NCBI GenBank assembly: GCA_028700795.1
Contig: JAQVRY010000027.1
Span: 1 to 17,130, forward strand
Source: Tissierellia bacterium
GTDB lineage: Bacteria; Bacillota; Clostridia; Tissierellales; Sedimentibacteraceae
Direction of reading: 5' to 3'
DNA length: 17,130 nt
In this document: in pieces, positions 1-6,203 of the stretch
Layout: each line of letters begins with the position of its first letter
Position numbering within the stretch: position 1 is the stretch's first letter
The notes under the pieces: generated by a model
The model's input: the letters and a program-made list of their open reading frames with translations, nothing else
The model's database searches: none
What the model was told of the DNA's origin: nothing
Made by a program: the position numbers and the translations under genes

Positions 1-39
1 AAATTTTACATTGTCTATTTTGATTATGTATTCTATCAT
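1..39 (-). CDS. Possible first 13 codons of a leftward gene, truncated by the window edge
   Basis: On the minus strand an ATG at 39 opens a frame that stays open to base 1 (peptide MIEYIIKIDNVKF). AGGTG lies a few bases upstream as a weak ribosome binding site. A good promoter sits at 83-111, which would leave a leader of roughly 35 nt. The pattern I-I-K-I-D-N-V-K-F resembles the first strand of many ABC-transporter ATPase subunits, but 13 residues cannot establish that. It may equally be a chance open frame. The sequence beyond the edge would settle it. Confidence 0.3.
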   Translation of the reverse strand, partial: MIEYIIKIDNVKF

Positions 40-80
40 TTTACACCTATTATTTAATTTCTAACGGTTAAGCCGCATAA

Positions 81-97
81 GAATAATATCATTATTC
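81..97. promoter_or_regulatory. Operator-like palindrome over the -10 box
   Basis: Perfect 7-bp arms GAATAAT and ATTATTC flank a 3-bp centre (ATC). A second dyad, AATAATAT / ATATTATT (82-89 and 98-105), overlaps it. The dyad covers the -10 hexamer at 83-88, a position where a bound repressor would block initiation. The AT-rich composition makes chance palindromes likelier than usual, so function is inferred only. Confidence 0.3.
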
Positions 98-111
98 ATA
101 TTATTTTACAA
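83..111 (-). promoter_or_regulatory. Candidate promoter reading off the left edge
   Basis: On the minus strand, TTGTAA (106-111) and TATTAT (83-88) are separated by exactly 17 bp. The agrDB promoter has the same hexamers at the same spacing. It lies downstream of the agrB terminator, so it would start a new leftward transcript near base 76. The shared octamer TGTTGTAA covers the -35. A CGGTT element lies 26 bp upstream at 137-141, close to its position in the agrDB promoter. The match is by eye, in AT-rich DNA. Confidence 0.45.
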
Positions 112-164
112 CAGTAATTTTACACTAAATAAGTTACGGTTACTAGCTGCTCTTTGGAATTACA

Positions 165-211
165 CAAAAATAAAAGGCTGAGTAAAGCACACAGCACTTT
201 GCACACCTTTT
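165..211 (-). terminator. Rho-independent terminator after agrB
   Basis: The minus-strand transcript has basal arms AAAAGG and CCTTTT (206-211 and 172-177). The upper stem is AAAGTGC / GTGCTTT, with two wobble pairs and a small loop. A T-rich run follows the 3' arm (165-171). It lies about 107 bp beyond the agrB stop and would end the agrDB transcript. The wobble pairs make the leftward strand the better-folding one, and no T-tract follows on the plus strand. Confidence 0.65.
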
Positions 212-317
212 ACTTAATTCGTTTAATAATTATTTGTCATCCTATTTTCACATAGTCTGAATTGATTAATTATACCCCTTATTTATTTTGATTGCTCCAC
301 AACATTTAAAAATAATA

Positions 318-878
318 TTATTTCTTCAATAAGCTAAATGACTCAAAAGACATTGCCACTGCTGCTGTTATATATACATGCCCGGTAGCTTCTTTAGTAA
401 AGTACAAACAAATTGCTGTCACAGATAAAGCTATTACTATTATCCTGCTGAGCGTTCTATACTTCTTGTACTTTTTTTTACTTAAAGGTTTGTTTTCAGA
501 TTCAGCCGGAGCAAGGACAAATACCATTATTATTGAAAATGTAATTCCCAGATATAATATTATTTTTCCGTACTCTATAAAATATGTACTGCTTAAAGCT
601 GATATTACAAATATGCAAAATGATATGGTTATACACTCAATATGAGTTTTGGCATGATAACCGCCGGCGTAGCTCCTAAGACCTGAAAAAAATACAATAA
701 ATGCAATAAGTTCAACCGTTTTTTTTAAAATACATGCCGTTATGGAAAGGATAATGAAATTTATTAATAATGATATCAGTACTTCAATGCTATATGCGTA
801 TATTTCTTTTTCATTATCTGAGGAATTGAGCCTTAGCCCAATTCCTTCAGACAACGTTGCTGAAATTTTATTTATCAT
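318..878 (-). CDS. agrB: AgrB-like peptide-processing membrane protease
   Basis: This 186-aa protein matches the AgrB family, integral membrane cysteine proteases that cut the C-terminal tail from AgrD and help form the thiolactone. The signature LRSYAGGYHAKTHIEC is present, with catalytic-type His75 and Cys82 at the same seven-residue spacing as in Staphylococcus aureus AgrB. A family-typical NKPL motif follows near residue 130. Hydrophobic segments lie near residues 32-50, 56-67, 82-98, 104-122, 143-160 and 167-180. The ATG at 878 lies inside the end of agrD, so the frames overlap by 11 bp and translation is probably coupled. Family assignment is firm. The gene follows agrD here, whereas classical agr loci place agrB first. 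Confidence 0.93.
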   Translation of the reverse strand: MINKISATLSEGIGLRLNSSDNEKEIYAYSIEVLISLLINFIILSITACILKKTVELIAFIVFFSGLRSYAGGYHAKTHIECITISFCIFVISALSSTYFIEYGKIILYLGITFSIIMVFVLAPAESENKPLSKKKYKKYRTLSRIIVIALSVTAICLYFTKEATGHVYITAAVAMSFESFSLLKK

Positions 879-1005
879 CTTCCAGCAGGCATTGCGGCGC
901 TTTCGGTTGATTAACCCAAAATAGGCATGTGGCTCCCATGGATGTCTGTGCTGTTGCTTCCAAAAGCATTGCGATACGTGATATTACGGATACATCTTTT
1001 TTCAT
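868..1005 (-). CDS. agrD: AgrD-like autoinducer pro-peptide (45 aa)
   Basis: This small gene encodes the precursor of a cyclic-peptide quorum signal. It has an amphipathic N-terminal leader (residues 1-22, with basic K2, K3 and R10). The core CLFWV (Cys27-Val31) follows, then the charged tail NQPKAPQCLLEDDK. The C-X4 ring followed by Q-P-x-x-P resembles Listeria AgrD, where CFMFV is followed by YEPKSP. I therefore predict cleavage after Val31 and a Cys27-to-Val31 thiolactone, with an exocyclic tail of unknown length ending in ...GAT. A GGGGGA ribosome binding site lies about 8 nt upstream of the ATG. The stop overlaps the agrB start. A second cysteine (Cys39) in the discarded tail is unusual. 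Ring boundaries are inferred. Confidence 0.9.
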   Translation of the reverse strand: MKKDVSVISRIAMLLEATAQTSMGATCLFWVNQPKAPQCLLEDDK

Positions 1006-1033
1006 TTTTGGAATCCCCCTTTCCTATATCAAC

Positions 1034-1062
1034 ATAATAAGACAAAAATATACAATTTACAA
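1034..1062 (-). promoter_or_regulatory. Promoter of agrDB
   Basis: Minus-strand TTGTAA (1057-1062) and TATTAT (1034-1039) are spaced by 17 bp, downstream of the agrC terminator and about 29 bp from the agrD start. This implies agrDB is transcribed separately from the agrA-agrC pair. A CGGTT element (1087-1091) lies 25 bp upstream of the -35. The arrangement would suit activation by the LytTR regulator encoded next door, but a canonical pair of 9-bp LytTR repeats is not evident. Confidence 0.55.
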
Positions 1063-1100
1063 CATTTTTCCCTTAGAATGCCTCTTCGGTTGTTTCCATT

Positions 1101-1120
1101 GTTTAAACGGAAAATTTTCC
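1101..1120. promoter_or_regulatory. Two abutting perfect palindromes upstream of agrDB
   Basis: GTTTAAAC (1101-1108) is followed without a gap by GGAAAATTTTCC (1109-1120). Both are perfect dyads, sitting about 40-60 bp upstream of the agrDB -35 box. Direct repeats TTGTTT at 1090-1095 and 1099-1104 run into them. The position is right for an upstream activator site. Which protein binds, if any, is unknown. Confidence 0.35.
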
Positions 1121-1152
1121 AAAAAAAGACTTATGAGCAATGTCATAAGTCT
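1121..1152 (-). terminator. Rho-independent terminator after agrC
   Basis: On the minus strand a perfect 10-bp stem AGACTTATGA / TCATAAGTCT with the 6-nt loop CATTGC is followed by a run of seven T residues, the first of them the last base of the stem. It starts 19 bp after the agrC stop and closes the agrA-agrC unit, separating it from agrDB. Confidence 0.88.
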
Positions 1153-1171
1153 GGAATTTGTATTGAATTTA

Positions 1172-2512
1172 TTATTTAACAGCTGCATTTTTATGTATTT
1201 TGTTTTTCATTTCTACATCTATCATAAATTTATTTTCCTCATATATTATGCTCATAAAACCATTATACTTTTCAGCTATACTGTTAATGCTTTTTAAGCC
1301 GTATCCATGTTTTGCTTTATCCCTTTTAAGTGTGAGTATTTTTTTCCCTTCAGTTAATAATTTCCCCATATAAGGATTTTCTGATTTTATAATTAAATAG
1401 TCTCCCGCTATTCCAATAAACATCTTCAATTTTTTTGTATCACACTCATGCAGTGCTTCAATTGCATTGTTCATAATATTGTTTATGATCCTGCAAATAT
1501 CTTCCTTATCGATATATATTTCTTCATCATTAATATTGCTTGTTAATTCAACATTTATATTCTTGGACTCTGCTTCCTTTATTTTAAAATTTAAAAAAGA
1601 TGTTATAATATTCTCGTTATCTATTTGGGGAATCAGCTGTACATCCATTTCCTGCAGCTTTTTTTCTATATGTGCACTGATTTTATCCTTTTGGTTTAGT
1701 TCATTGTAACCATGTATTAATGCTAACTCTCCGCGCATATCGTGTCTTATAATTCTAATTTCTTCCAAGGCCAAATTTACATCTTCTAAATAAGCTCTTT
1801 CTAATTTAATTTGCTGAAGCTCCATTTCATTTTTATGCTTTTCTTCTAAATCTATCAAAATCTGACTCGTTAAAGTTATAGAAGTTATAGAAAATAATGA
1901 TACACATAATGTCAATGCCAATAAGCTTATACTTATGCTTTCATTGCTAACATCAATATTTCCACACATCCATATAACTATAACTATTACTATTATAGTT
2001 ATAAGCAATATAAAACCTATCAGCAAATTATATTTAATATTTAGAGTGTAAAATCTATTTCTGCTATATTTTTTATTCTTGATAAACATATATGAAAATA
2101 TTAAAATTGTCTGAGATATAATCATCACTACAAGTCTGACATTGTTTTGCTCCTGAATTGTTTTTAAATCAAAACCGCTTATGGTTGTAACTAATGCTAC
2201 CGACAATACTTCAAAGGTTCCAATAGCTGCTAAAATTAAGAATAGCATGACAGCCTTTGAAAAAATATTACCTTTAAATATTATTGCTGTTGTTATGAAT
2301 ATCAATAAATAGAAAGCAATATACAATATAGGGTTTGATTGTATTTTGAAATAATAATTTAATAGAGTAAGTATTATTGTCATTATTATTATTAATATTT
2401 CAATACTATATCTATATTCCAATCTCCTGTCATAGTATAAATCAAAAACCTTGTATATAATAAAAATTTGAAGAAAATTAACAAAAACTTCAATTATAAT
2501 CCATGCACCCAC
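1172..2512 (-). CDS. agrC: AgrC-like GHKL sensor histidine kinase
   Basis: This 446-aa protein is the probable receptor for the cyclic peptide. Residues 1-220 hold six or seven hydrophobic segments, followed by a coiled linker rich in E, K and Q (222-250). The H-box RHDMRGELALIHGY puts the phosphorylated histidine at 257. The N-box NNIMNNAIEA lies at 344-353 and the glycine box KHGYGLKSI at 401-409. This is the domain order of the AgrC/HPK10 class, whose ATPase is the GHKL type. The start is a GTG four bases after the response-regulator stop, with AAGGGGTGA as its ribosome binding site. No in-frame ATG would leave the first membrane segment intact. It is co-transcribed with the regulator upstream. 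Confidence 0.9.
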   Translation of the reverse strand: MGAWIIIEVFVNFLQIFIIYKVFDLYYDRRLEYRYSIEILIIIMTIILTLLNYYFKIQSNPILYIAFYLLIFITTAIIFKGNIFSKAVMLFLILAAIGTFEVLSVALVTTISGFDLKTIQEQNNVRLVVMIISQTILIFSYMFIKNKKYSRNRFYTLNIKYNLLIGFILLITIIVIVIVIWMCGNIDVSNESISISLLALTLCVSLFSITSITLTSQILIDLEEKHKNEMELQQIKLERAYLEDVNLALEEIRIIRHDMRGELALIHGYNELNQKDKISAHIEKKLQEMDVQLIPQIDNENIITSFLNFKIKEAESKNINVELTSNINDEEIYIDKEDICRIINNIMNNAIEALHECDTKKLKMFIGIAGDYLIIKSENPYMGKLLTEGKKILTLKRDKAKHGYGLKSINSIAEKYNGFMSIIYEENKFMIDVEMKNKIHKNAAVK

Positions 2513-2516
2513 TCTA

Positions 2517-3236
2517 TCACCCCTTGTTTTGTTGTTTAAATAATTTTACTAAATCCGAAAGGCATCGTCTGCTGGCTTCTTCTGTCTCATCATTTGTAAA
2601 ATAAATTATATTCTTTTCTATCGCTCGTATGTTATTTAAATTTACGAGACAGGATTTACCGGATCTTTTAAAAAAACTGATGGAAGATAGACTGTCTTCT
2701 ATGCTTTTAAGAGTTTGAACTATTATTATTTCTTGTTTATTCAGTGTATATATATGCAGCTTTCTATCATCTTTTTTTCTTAGTATATGTGTTATATCGC
2801 CTAAAGGAATGCGGTGTATTATACCGTCTATGTCTTTTACGTCAAGAAATTCAACAGGCAAATCCAATTCTGCAATGCATTCTATCAGCTCCTTCTCTAA
2901 TACATCACTTTGAATCGGCTTTAGTAAATAATTTCTTGCCTTCACCTGATATGATTCATAAGCATATTTTTTATGAGATGTTAAGTAAAAAATTATAGTC
3001 TTGTCACTTATTTCCCTTATTAAAAGACCTGTTTTTATACCGTCAGCTTCAGGCATTTCCATATCCAGAAATATTATATCAAACGTTTTTCTTGTATAAG
3101 CTTCTACCAGAGATAAACCTGAAATATAAGTATCTATATTACATGCTATATTATTTTTGGCCATTATGGCCTTTATTAATTCCTTGACTATTTTAACATA
3201 CTCTTTAGAGTCATCACAAACAGCAATATTAATCAT
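2517..3236 (-). CDS. agrA: LytTR-family response regulator, AgrA-like
   Basis: This 239-aa protein has a receiver domain (1-125) and a LytTR DNA-binding domain (about 130-238). The receiver shows the acidic pair Asp8-Asp9, the phosphoacceptor Asp58 in FLDMEMP, Thr86, and Lys106 in LLKP. The LytTR half carries FFKRSGKSCLVNLNNI (188-203), the typical recognition segment. It is the expected partner of the sensor kinase encoded four bases downstream. The ATG follows AAGGTG at a suitable distance. Unlike classical agr operons, the regulator comes first and the signal genes last, in a separate transcript. Its own promoter and the agrDB promoter share the TGTTGTAA octamer, compatible with autoregulation, though this is inferred. 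Confidence 0.9.
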   Translation of the reverse strand: MINIAVCDDSKEYVKIVKELIKAIMAKNNIACNIDTYISGLSLVEAYTRKTFDIIFLDMEMPEADGIKTGLLIREISDKTIIFYLTSHKKYAYESYQVKARNYLLKPIQSDVLEKELIECIAELDLPVEFLDVKDIDGIIHRIPLGDITHILRKKDDRKLHIYTLNKQEIIIVQTLKSIEDSLSSISFFKRSGKSCLVNLNNIRAIEKNIIYFTNDETEEASRRCLSDLVKLFKQQNKG

Positions 3237-3265
3237 GACTACACCTTTTTCTTGATATATGCTTT

Positions 3266-3293
3266 ATTTTACCATAAAATACATAAATTACAA
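3266..3293 (-). promoter_or_regulatory. Candidate promoter of agrA-agrC
   Basis: Minus-strand TTGTAA (3288-3293) and TAAAAT (3266-3271) are 16 bp apart, between the ribosomal-operon terminator and the agrA start (leader about 25 nt). The -35 lies within the same TGTTGTAA octamer as in the two promoters further left. Confidence 0.45.
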
Positions 3294-3323
3294 CAAAAAT
3301 TGCAAAAATTTAGTCACAGCTTC

Positions 3324-3366
3324 AACCAAAAAAGGACCGTCCTCTTTTGGTTAGATCGGTCCTTTT
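3324..3366 (-). terminator. Terminator of the ribosomal operon, with an alternative fold
   Basis: Beginning four bases after the L17 stop, the minus-strand RNA can form AAAAGGACCG / CGGTCCTTTT with a 17-nt loop (3330-3366), ending in six T residues: a standard terminator. The same 3' arm can instead pair with AACCAAAAGAGG to form a 12-bp stem ending in CCTTTTTTGGTT (3324-3352). That fold hides the T-run and leaves no T-tract after it. The two folds exclude each other. Confidence 0.8.
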
Positions 3367-3370
3367 GTTA

Positions 3371-3712
3371 TTATACTAATTCTATTATCGCCATTTCTGC
3401 TCCATCGCCTCTTCTGGGGCCCAATTTTAGAATTCTGGTGTATCCGCCATTTCTATCCTTGTATTTAGGAGCAACTTCTTCGAATAGCTTATATACTGCA
3501 TCTTTGTCGTATAAATAAGCTAACGCTCGACGTCTTGAATGCAGGTCTCCTCTTTTTCCAAGAGTGATGGTTCTTTCTGCAACTCTTCTAAGCTCTTTGG
3601 CTCTTGTAACTGTTGTCGTTATTCTGCCATGAGTTATAAGGTCAGCAGTCATATTTCGAAGCATTGCCACTCTGTGGTCAGATTTAACCCCAAGCTTTCT
3701 GTGACTACCCAT
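3371..3712 (-). CDS. rplQ: 50S ribosomal protein L17
   Basis: This 113-aa protein has the family start MGSHRKLGVKSDHR and the RxxMLRNMTADLITHGRITTT segment, covering the whole family length. L17 sits near the peptide exit tunnel of the large subunit. The ATG follows AAAGGAGG, 18 bp after rpoA. It is the last gene of the alpha-type segment, and the operon terminator starts four bases after its stop. Confidence 0.97.
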   Translation of the reverse strand: MGSHRKLGVKSDHRVAMLRNMTADLITHGRITTTVTRAKELRRVAERTITLGKRGDLHSRRRALAYLYDKDAVYKLFEEVAPKYKDRNGGYTRILKLGPRRGDGAEMAIIELV

Positions 3713-3730
3713 TTAGTCCTCCTTTTAAAG

Positions 3731-4678
3731 CTAATTATCATTTTTCCTTAGAGATAATCCTAATTCTTCAAGTTTCTTAGATACTTCATCCAAAGATTTC
3801 TTTCCGAGATTTCTTACTTTCATCATGTCTTCTTCAGTCTTGTAAGTAAGCTCCTCAACAGTGTTTATTCCTGCTCTCTTCAGACAATTGTACGATCTTA
3901 CTGATAAATCAAGCTCCTCTATTGTCATTTCCAATACTTTTTCTTTTTCATCTTCTTCTTTTTCAACCATAATTTCCACTTCATTTACATGTTCTGTCAA
4001 TGAAATGAATAGGTTGAGATGCTCATTCAGTATTTTTGCACCTAAAGAAACTGCTACTTCAGGCTCTATCGTTCCGTTAGTCCAAACCTCAAGAGTAAGT
4101 TTATCAAAGTCTGTTCTGTTTCCCACTCTTGTGTCTTCAACCGTAAAGTTTACCTTTTTTACAGGTGTATAAATAGAATCAATAGGAATAACTCCAATTG
4201 CCTGGGTATCCTTCTTGTTTCTTTCTGCTATAACATACCCTCTTCCCTGCTCCATTTCCATTTCAATAATGAGCTCAGAGCCTTCTTCAAGAGTTGCAAT
4301 ATGCAGGTCTTCATTTATTATGTCAACATCTCCGCCTGTAATTATGTCTGCTGCCGTAACCTCTTTTGGACCCTTTGCATCTATTAGAAGCTGAACAGGT
4401 CCTTGAACATTCATTTTAGCAGCTAAGTTTTTAATGTTAAGAATTATTTCTGTTACATCTTCTCTAACACCGGCTATTGTTGAAAATTCATGCAATACAC
4501 CTTGAATGTTTATTGAAGTAACAGCTGCTCCCGGTAACGATGAAAGAAGTATTCTCCTTAATGAATTCCCGATTGTTGTCCCATAGCCTCTTTCCAGCGG
4601 CTCAACCACTATTTTACCATAGGTGTTATTGTCATTCTTTTCATTTAAAGTAATATTTGGTTTTTCAATTTCAATCAT
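3731..4678 (-). CDS. rpoA: RNA polymerase alpha subunit
   Basis: This 315-aa protein nucleates RNA polymerase assembly and contacts upstream promoter DNA and activators. The N-terminal domain (about 1-232) has VEPLERGYGTTIGNSLRRILL (25-45), the dimerisation segment. An acidic linker (about 238-252) leads to the C-terminal domain with helix-hairpin-helix motifs. Arg261 in SVRSYNCLKRAG corresponds to the UP-element-binding arginine of the family. Length is normal. AGGAGGG lies just upstream of the ATG. The 52-bp gap to rpsD is the longest between genes of the ribosomal operon. Confidence 0.98.
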   Translation of the reverse strand: MIEIEKPNITLNEKNDNNTYGKIVVEPLERGYGTTIGNSLRRILLSSLPGAAVTSINIQGVLHEFSTIAGVREDVTEIILNIKNLAAKMNVQGPVQLLIDAKGPKEVTAADIITGGDVDIINEDLHIATLEEGSELIIEMEMEQGRGYVIAERNKKDTQAIGVIPIDSIYTPVKKVNFTVEDTRVGNRTDFDKLTLEVWTNGTIEPEVAVSLGAKILNEHLNLFISLTEHVNEVEIMVEKEEDEKEKVLEMTIEELDLSVRSYNCLKRAGINTVEELTYKTEEDMMKVRNLGKKSLDEVSKKLEELGLSLRKNDN

Positions 4679-4730
4679 CCCAACCCTCCTATTTTTTTTG
4701 TTTGTCGAGGGTAATAATTCTTAAATGCTA

Positions 4731-5354
4731 TTACTTGGAGTAGAACTCGACAATCATATGCTCTTCAATTGGTATTTCAATATCTTCTTTAGCAGGTTCA
4801 GCAATTATTCTTCCTGTGAAATTTTCGGGTTCAACCTGCAGCCATTGGGGTGCAGTATTCTTATGAGTTTCAGATAAAATTTTAAATTTATCTGAATTTT
4901 GGCTCTTTTCCTTAACCTTTATCTCATCACCGACCTTTAAAATCATTGATGGAATGTCAGCCTTTTTGCCGTTTATGGTAAAATGACCGTGAACTACCAA
5001 TTGTCTTGCTTCTGGTCTTGAATTTGCTAAGCCTAATCTGTAAATAACATTGTCAAATCTAAGCTCTAATAATTTCAATAAATTATCACCGGTTTTTCCG
5101 GACATTTTTTCTGCAATATTGTAGTATTCTGTAAATTGTCCTTCTAAAACTCCGTAATATCTTCTAACTTTTTGTTTTTCTCTTAACTGAGTACCATAGT
5201 TAGTCAGTTTCTTGTTACTTTGACCATGCTGACCGGGAGCATAATTTCTTCTGCCGATTGAACATTTGTCAGTATAACATCTGTCACCTTTTAAATATAA
5301 CTTTAAACCTTCTCTTCTGCATATTCTGCAAACAGGTCCAGTATATCTTGCCAT
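4731..5354 (-). CDS. rpsD: 30S ribosomal protein S4, zinc-binding form
   Basis: This 207-aa primary 16S-rRNA-binding protein nucleates small-subunit assembly and in many bacteria represses its own mRNA. The N-terminus carries Cys9, Cys12, Cys26 and Cys31 (C-x2-C-x13-C-x4-C), the zinc-binding pattern known from Thermus S4. Many low-GC Gram-positives lack these cysteines. The S4 RNA-binding domain (LELRFDNVIYRLGLANSRPEARQLVVHGH) lies near residues 91-119. It sits 18 bp after rpsK. A weak dyad GTAATA / TATTAC spans its stop and the leader of rpoA. I saw no convincing S4 pseudoknot. Confidence 0.97.
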   Translation of the reverse strand: MARYTGPVCRICRREGLKLYLKGDRCYTDKCSIGRRNYAPGQHGQSNKKLTNYGTQLREKQKVRRYYGVLEGQFTEYYNIAEKMSGKTGDNLLKLLELRFDNVIYRLGLANSRPEARQLVVHGHFTINGKKADIPSMILKVGDEIKVKEKSQNSDKFKILSETHKNTAPQWLQVEPENFTGRIIAEPAKEDIEIPIEEHMIVEFYSK

Positions 5355-5372
5355 CTTTTCACCTCGTTTCTA

Positions 5373-5774
5373 TTATACTCTTCTGCGCTTTGGCGGTCTG
5401 CAACCATTATGCGGTATGGGAGTAACGTCTTTAATTAAATTAACTTCAAGTCCGGCTGCCTGCAGTGATCTTATCGCTGCTTCTCTTCCTGAGCCCGGTC
5501 CTTTAACATATACCTCTACTGTTTTCAATCCATGCTCCATAGCTTTCTTTGCTGCTTCTTCAGCAACCATGCTTGCTGCATATGGCGTAGATTTTCTTGA
5601 ACCCTTAAATCCTAATTGACCTGAACTTGCCCATGAAATTGCATTTCCCTGCAAGTCGGTAAGAGTAACAAGTGTATTGTTAAAGGTAGACTTAATATGT
5701 GCCTGGCCTTTTTCTATATTTTTACGTTCTTTTCTTCTTACTCGCGTTGCTTTTTGTTGTTTTTTAGCTGCCAC
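5373..5774 (-). CDS. rpsK: 30S ribosomal protein S11
   Basis: This 133-aa platform protein of the small subunit contacts the Shine-Dalgarno/anti-Shine-Dalgarno helix region and S21. It has IKSTFNNTLVTLTD near residues 27-40, GPGSGREAAIRSLQ in the middle, and the characteristic C-terminus TPIPHNGCRPPKRRRV. The initiator is GTG, set by AAAGGAGG about 9 nt upstream. No closer ATG exists in frame. It lies 14 bp downstream of rpsM. Confidence 0.97.
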   Translation of the reverse strand: MAAKKQQKATRVRRKERKNIEKGQAHIKSTFNNTLVTLTDLQGNAISWASSGQLGFKGSRKSTPYAASMVAEEAAKKAMEHGLKTVEVYVKGPGSGREAAIRSLQAAGLEVNLIKDVTPIPHNGCRPPKRRRV

Positions 5775-5788
5775 TTAAGCCCCTCCTT

Positions 5789-6157
5789 TTATTTTTTAGA
5801 TTTTTTTCCTGAAACTCTCTTAGGACCTTTTCTTGTTCTTGCATTGTTTTTAGTATTTTGCCCTCTTACAGGCAATCCTCTTTTATGTCTTAATCCTCTG
5901 TAGCAGTTGATTTCTTTAAGTCTTTTAATATTCAATGCTACTTCACGTCTCATATCTCCTTCTACAGGATGTTTATCTATTTCAGCTCGTAATTTTTGAA
6001 CTTCGTCTTCTGTCAGATCCTTAATCCTTGTATCAGGATTAATACCTGTTGCTTTTAAAATCTTTTTAGAAGTTGATCTGCCTATTCCAAAAATATATGT
6101 TAAGCCAACTTCAACTCTCTTATCTCTGGGCAAATCAACACCGGCGATTCTTGCCAT
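5789..6157 (-). CDS. rpsM: 30S ribosomal protein S13
   Basis: This 122-aa protein of the 30S head forms bridges to the large subunit and touches the P-site tRNA with its basic tail. The N-terminus MARIAGVDLPRDKRVEVGLT, the helix-hairpin-helix IFGIGRSTSKKIL and the C-terminal RGLRHKRGLPVRGQNTKNNA segment are all present, ending in a lysine-rich tail. An AGGAGGTGTAG ribosome binding site precedes the ATG. A 46-bp gap separates it from rpmJ. Confidence 0.97.
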   Translation of the reverse strand: MARIAGVDLPRDKRVEVGLTYIFGIGRSTSKKILKATGINPDTRIKDLTEDEVQKLRAEIDKHPVEGDMRREVALNIKRLKEINCYRGLRHKRGLPVRGQNTKNNARTRKGPKRVSGKKSKK

Positions 6158-6203
6158 TAAGCTACACCTCCTACCTTCGTAGTTTAATATTTTAACTTAT
6201 CCA

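Larger units (their letters stand above)
3..124. repeat. Four copies of the octamer ATTTTACA
   Basis: Exact copies lie at 3-10, 38-45, 103-110 and 117-124 (TGTAAAAT on the minus strand). The last two are 14 bp apart and flank the upstream edge of the candidate -35 box. They are not part of a coding repeat. They may be regulator half-sites or a by-product of AT-rich sequence. Confidence 0.35.

Noticed and set aside
64..144. ACGGTTAAG (64-72) and ACGGTTACT (136-144) as a LytTR direct-repeat pair
   Set aside because: They are 72 bp apart rather than about 21-22 bp, and one lies downstream of the proposed start, so they do not form a normal LytTR site.
742..924. A 60-codon plus-strand frame opposite agrB and agrD
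   Set aside because: It is the complement of two recognised genes and has a biased composition explained by them.
929..1297. A 122-codon open frame on the plus strand
   Set aside because: It is antisense to agrD, the agrC terminator and the end of agrC, has no ribosome binding site, and shows no family resemblance.
3251..3330. Riboswitch or T-box leader before agrA
   Set aside because: Only about 90 bp separate the terminator and start. No conserved core, T-box sequence or extra hairpin was found.
4711..4734. Dyad GTAATA / TATTAC between rpsD and rpoA as terminator or S4 operator
   Set aside because: The stem is only six AT-rich pairs with a 12-nt loop and no T-run, and it lacks the pseudoknot expected of an S4 site.
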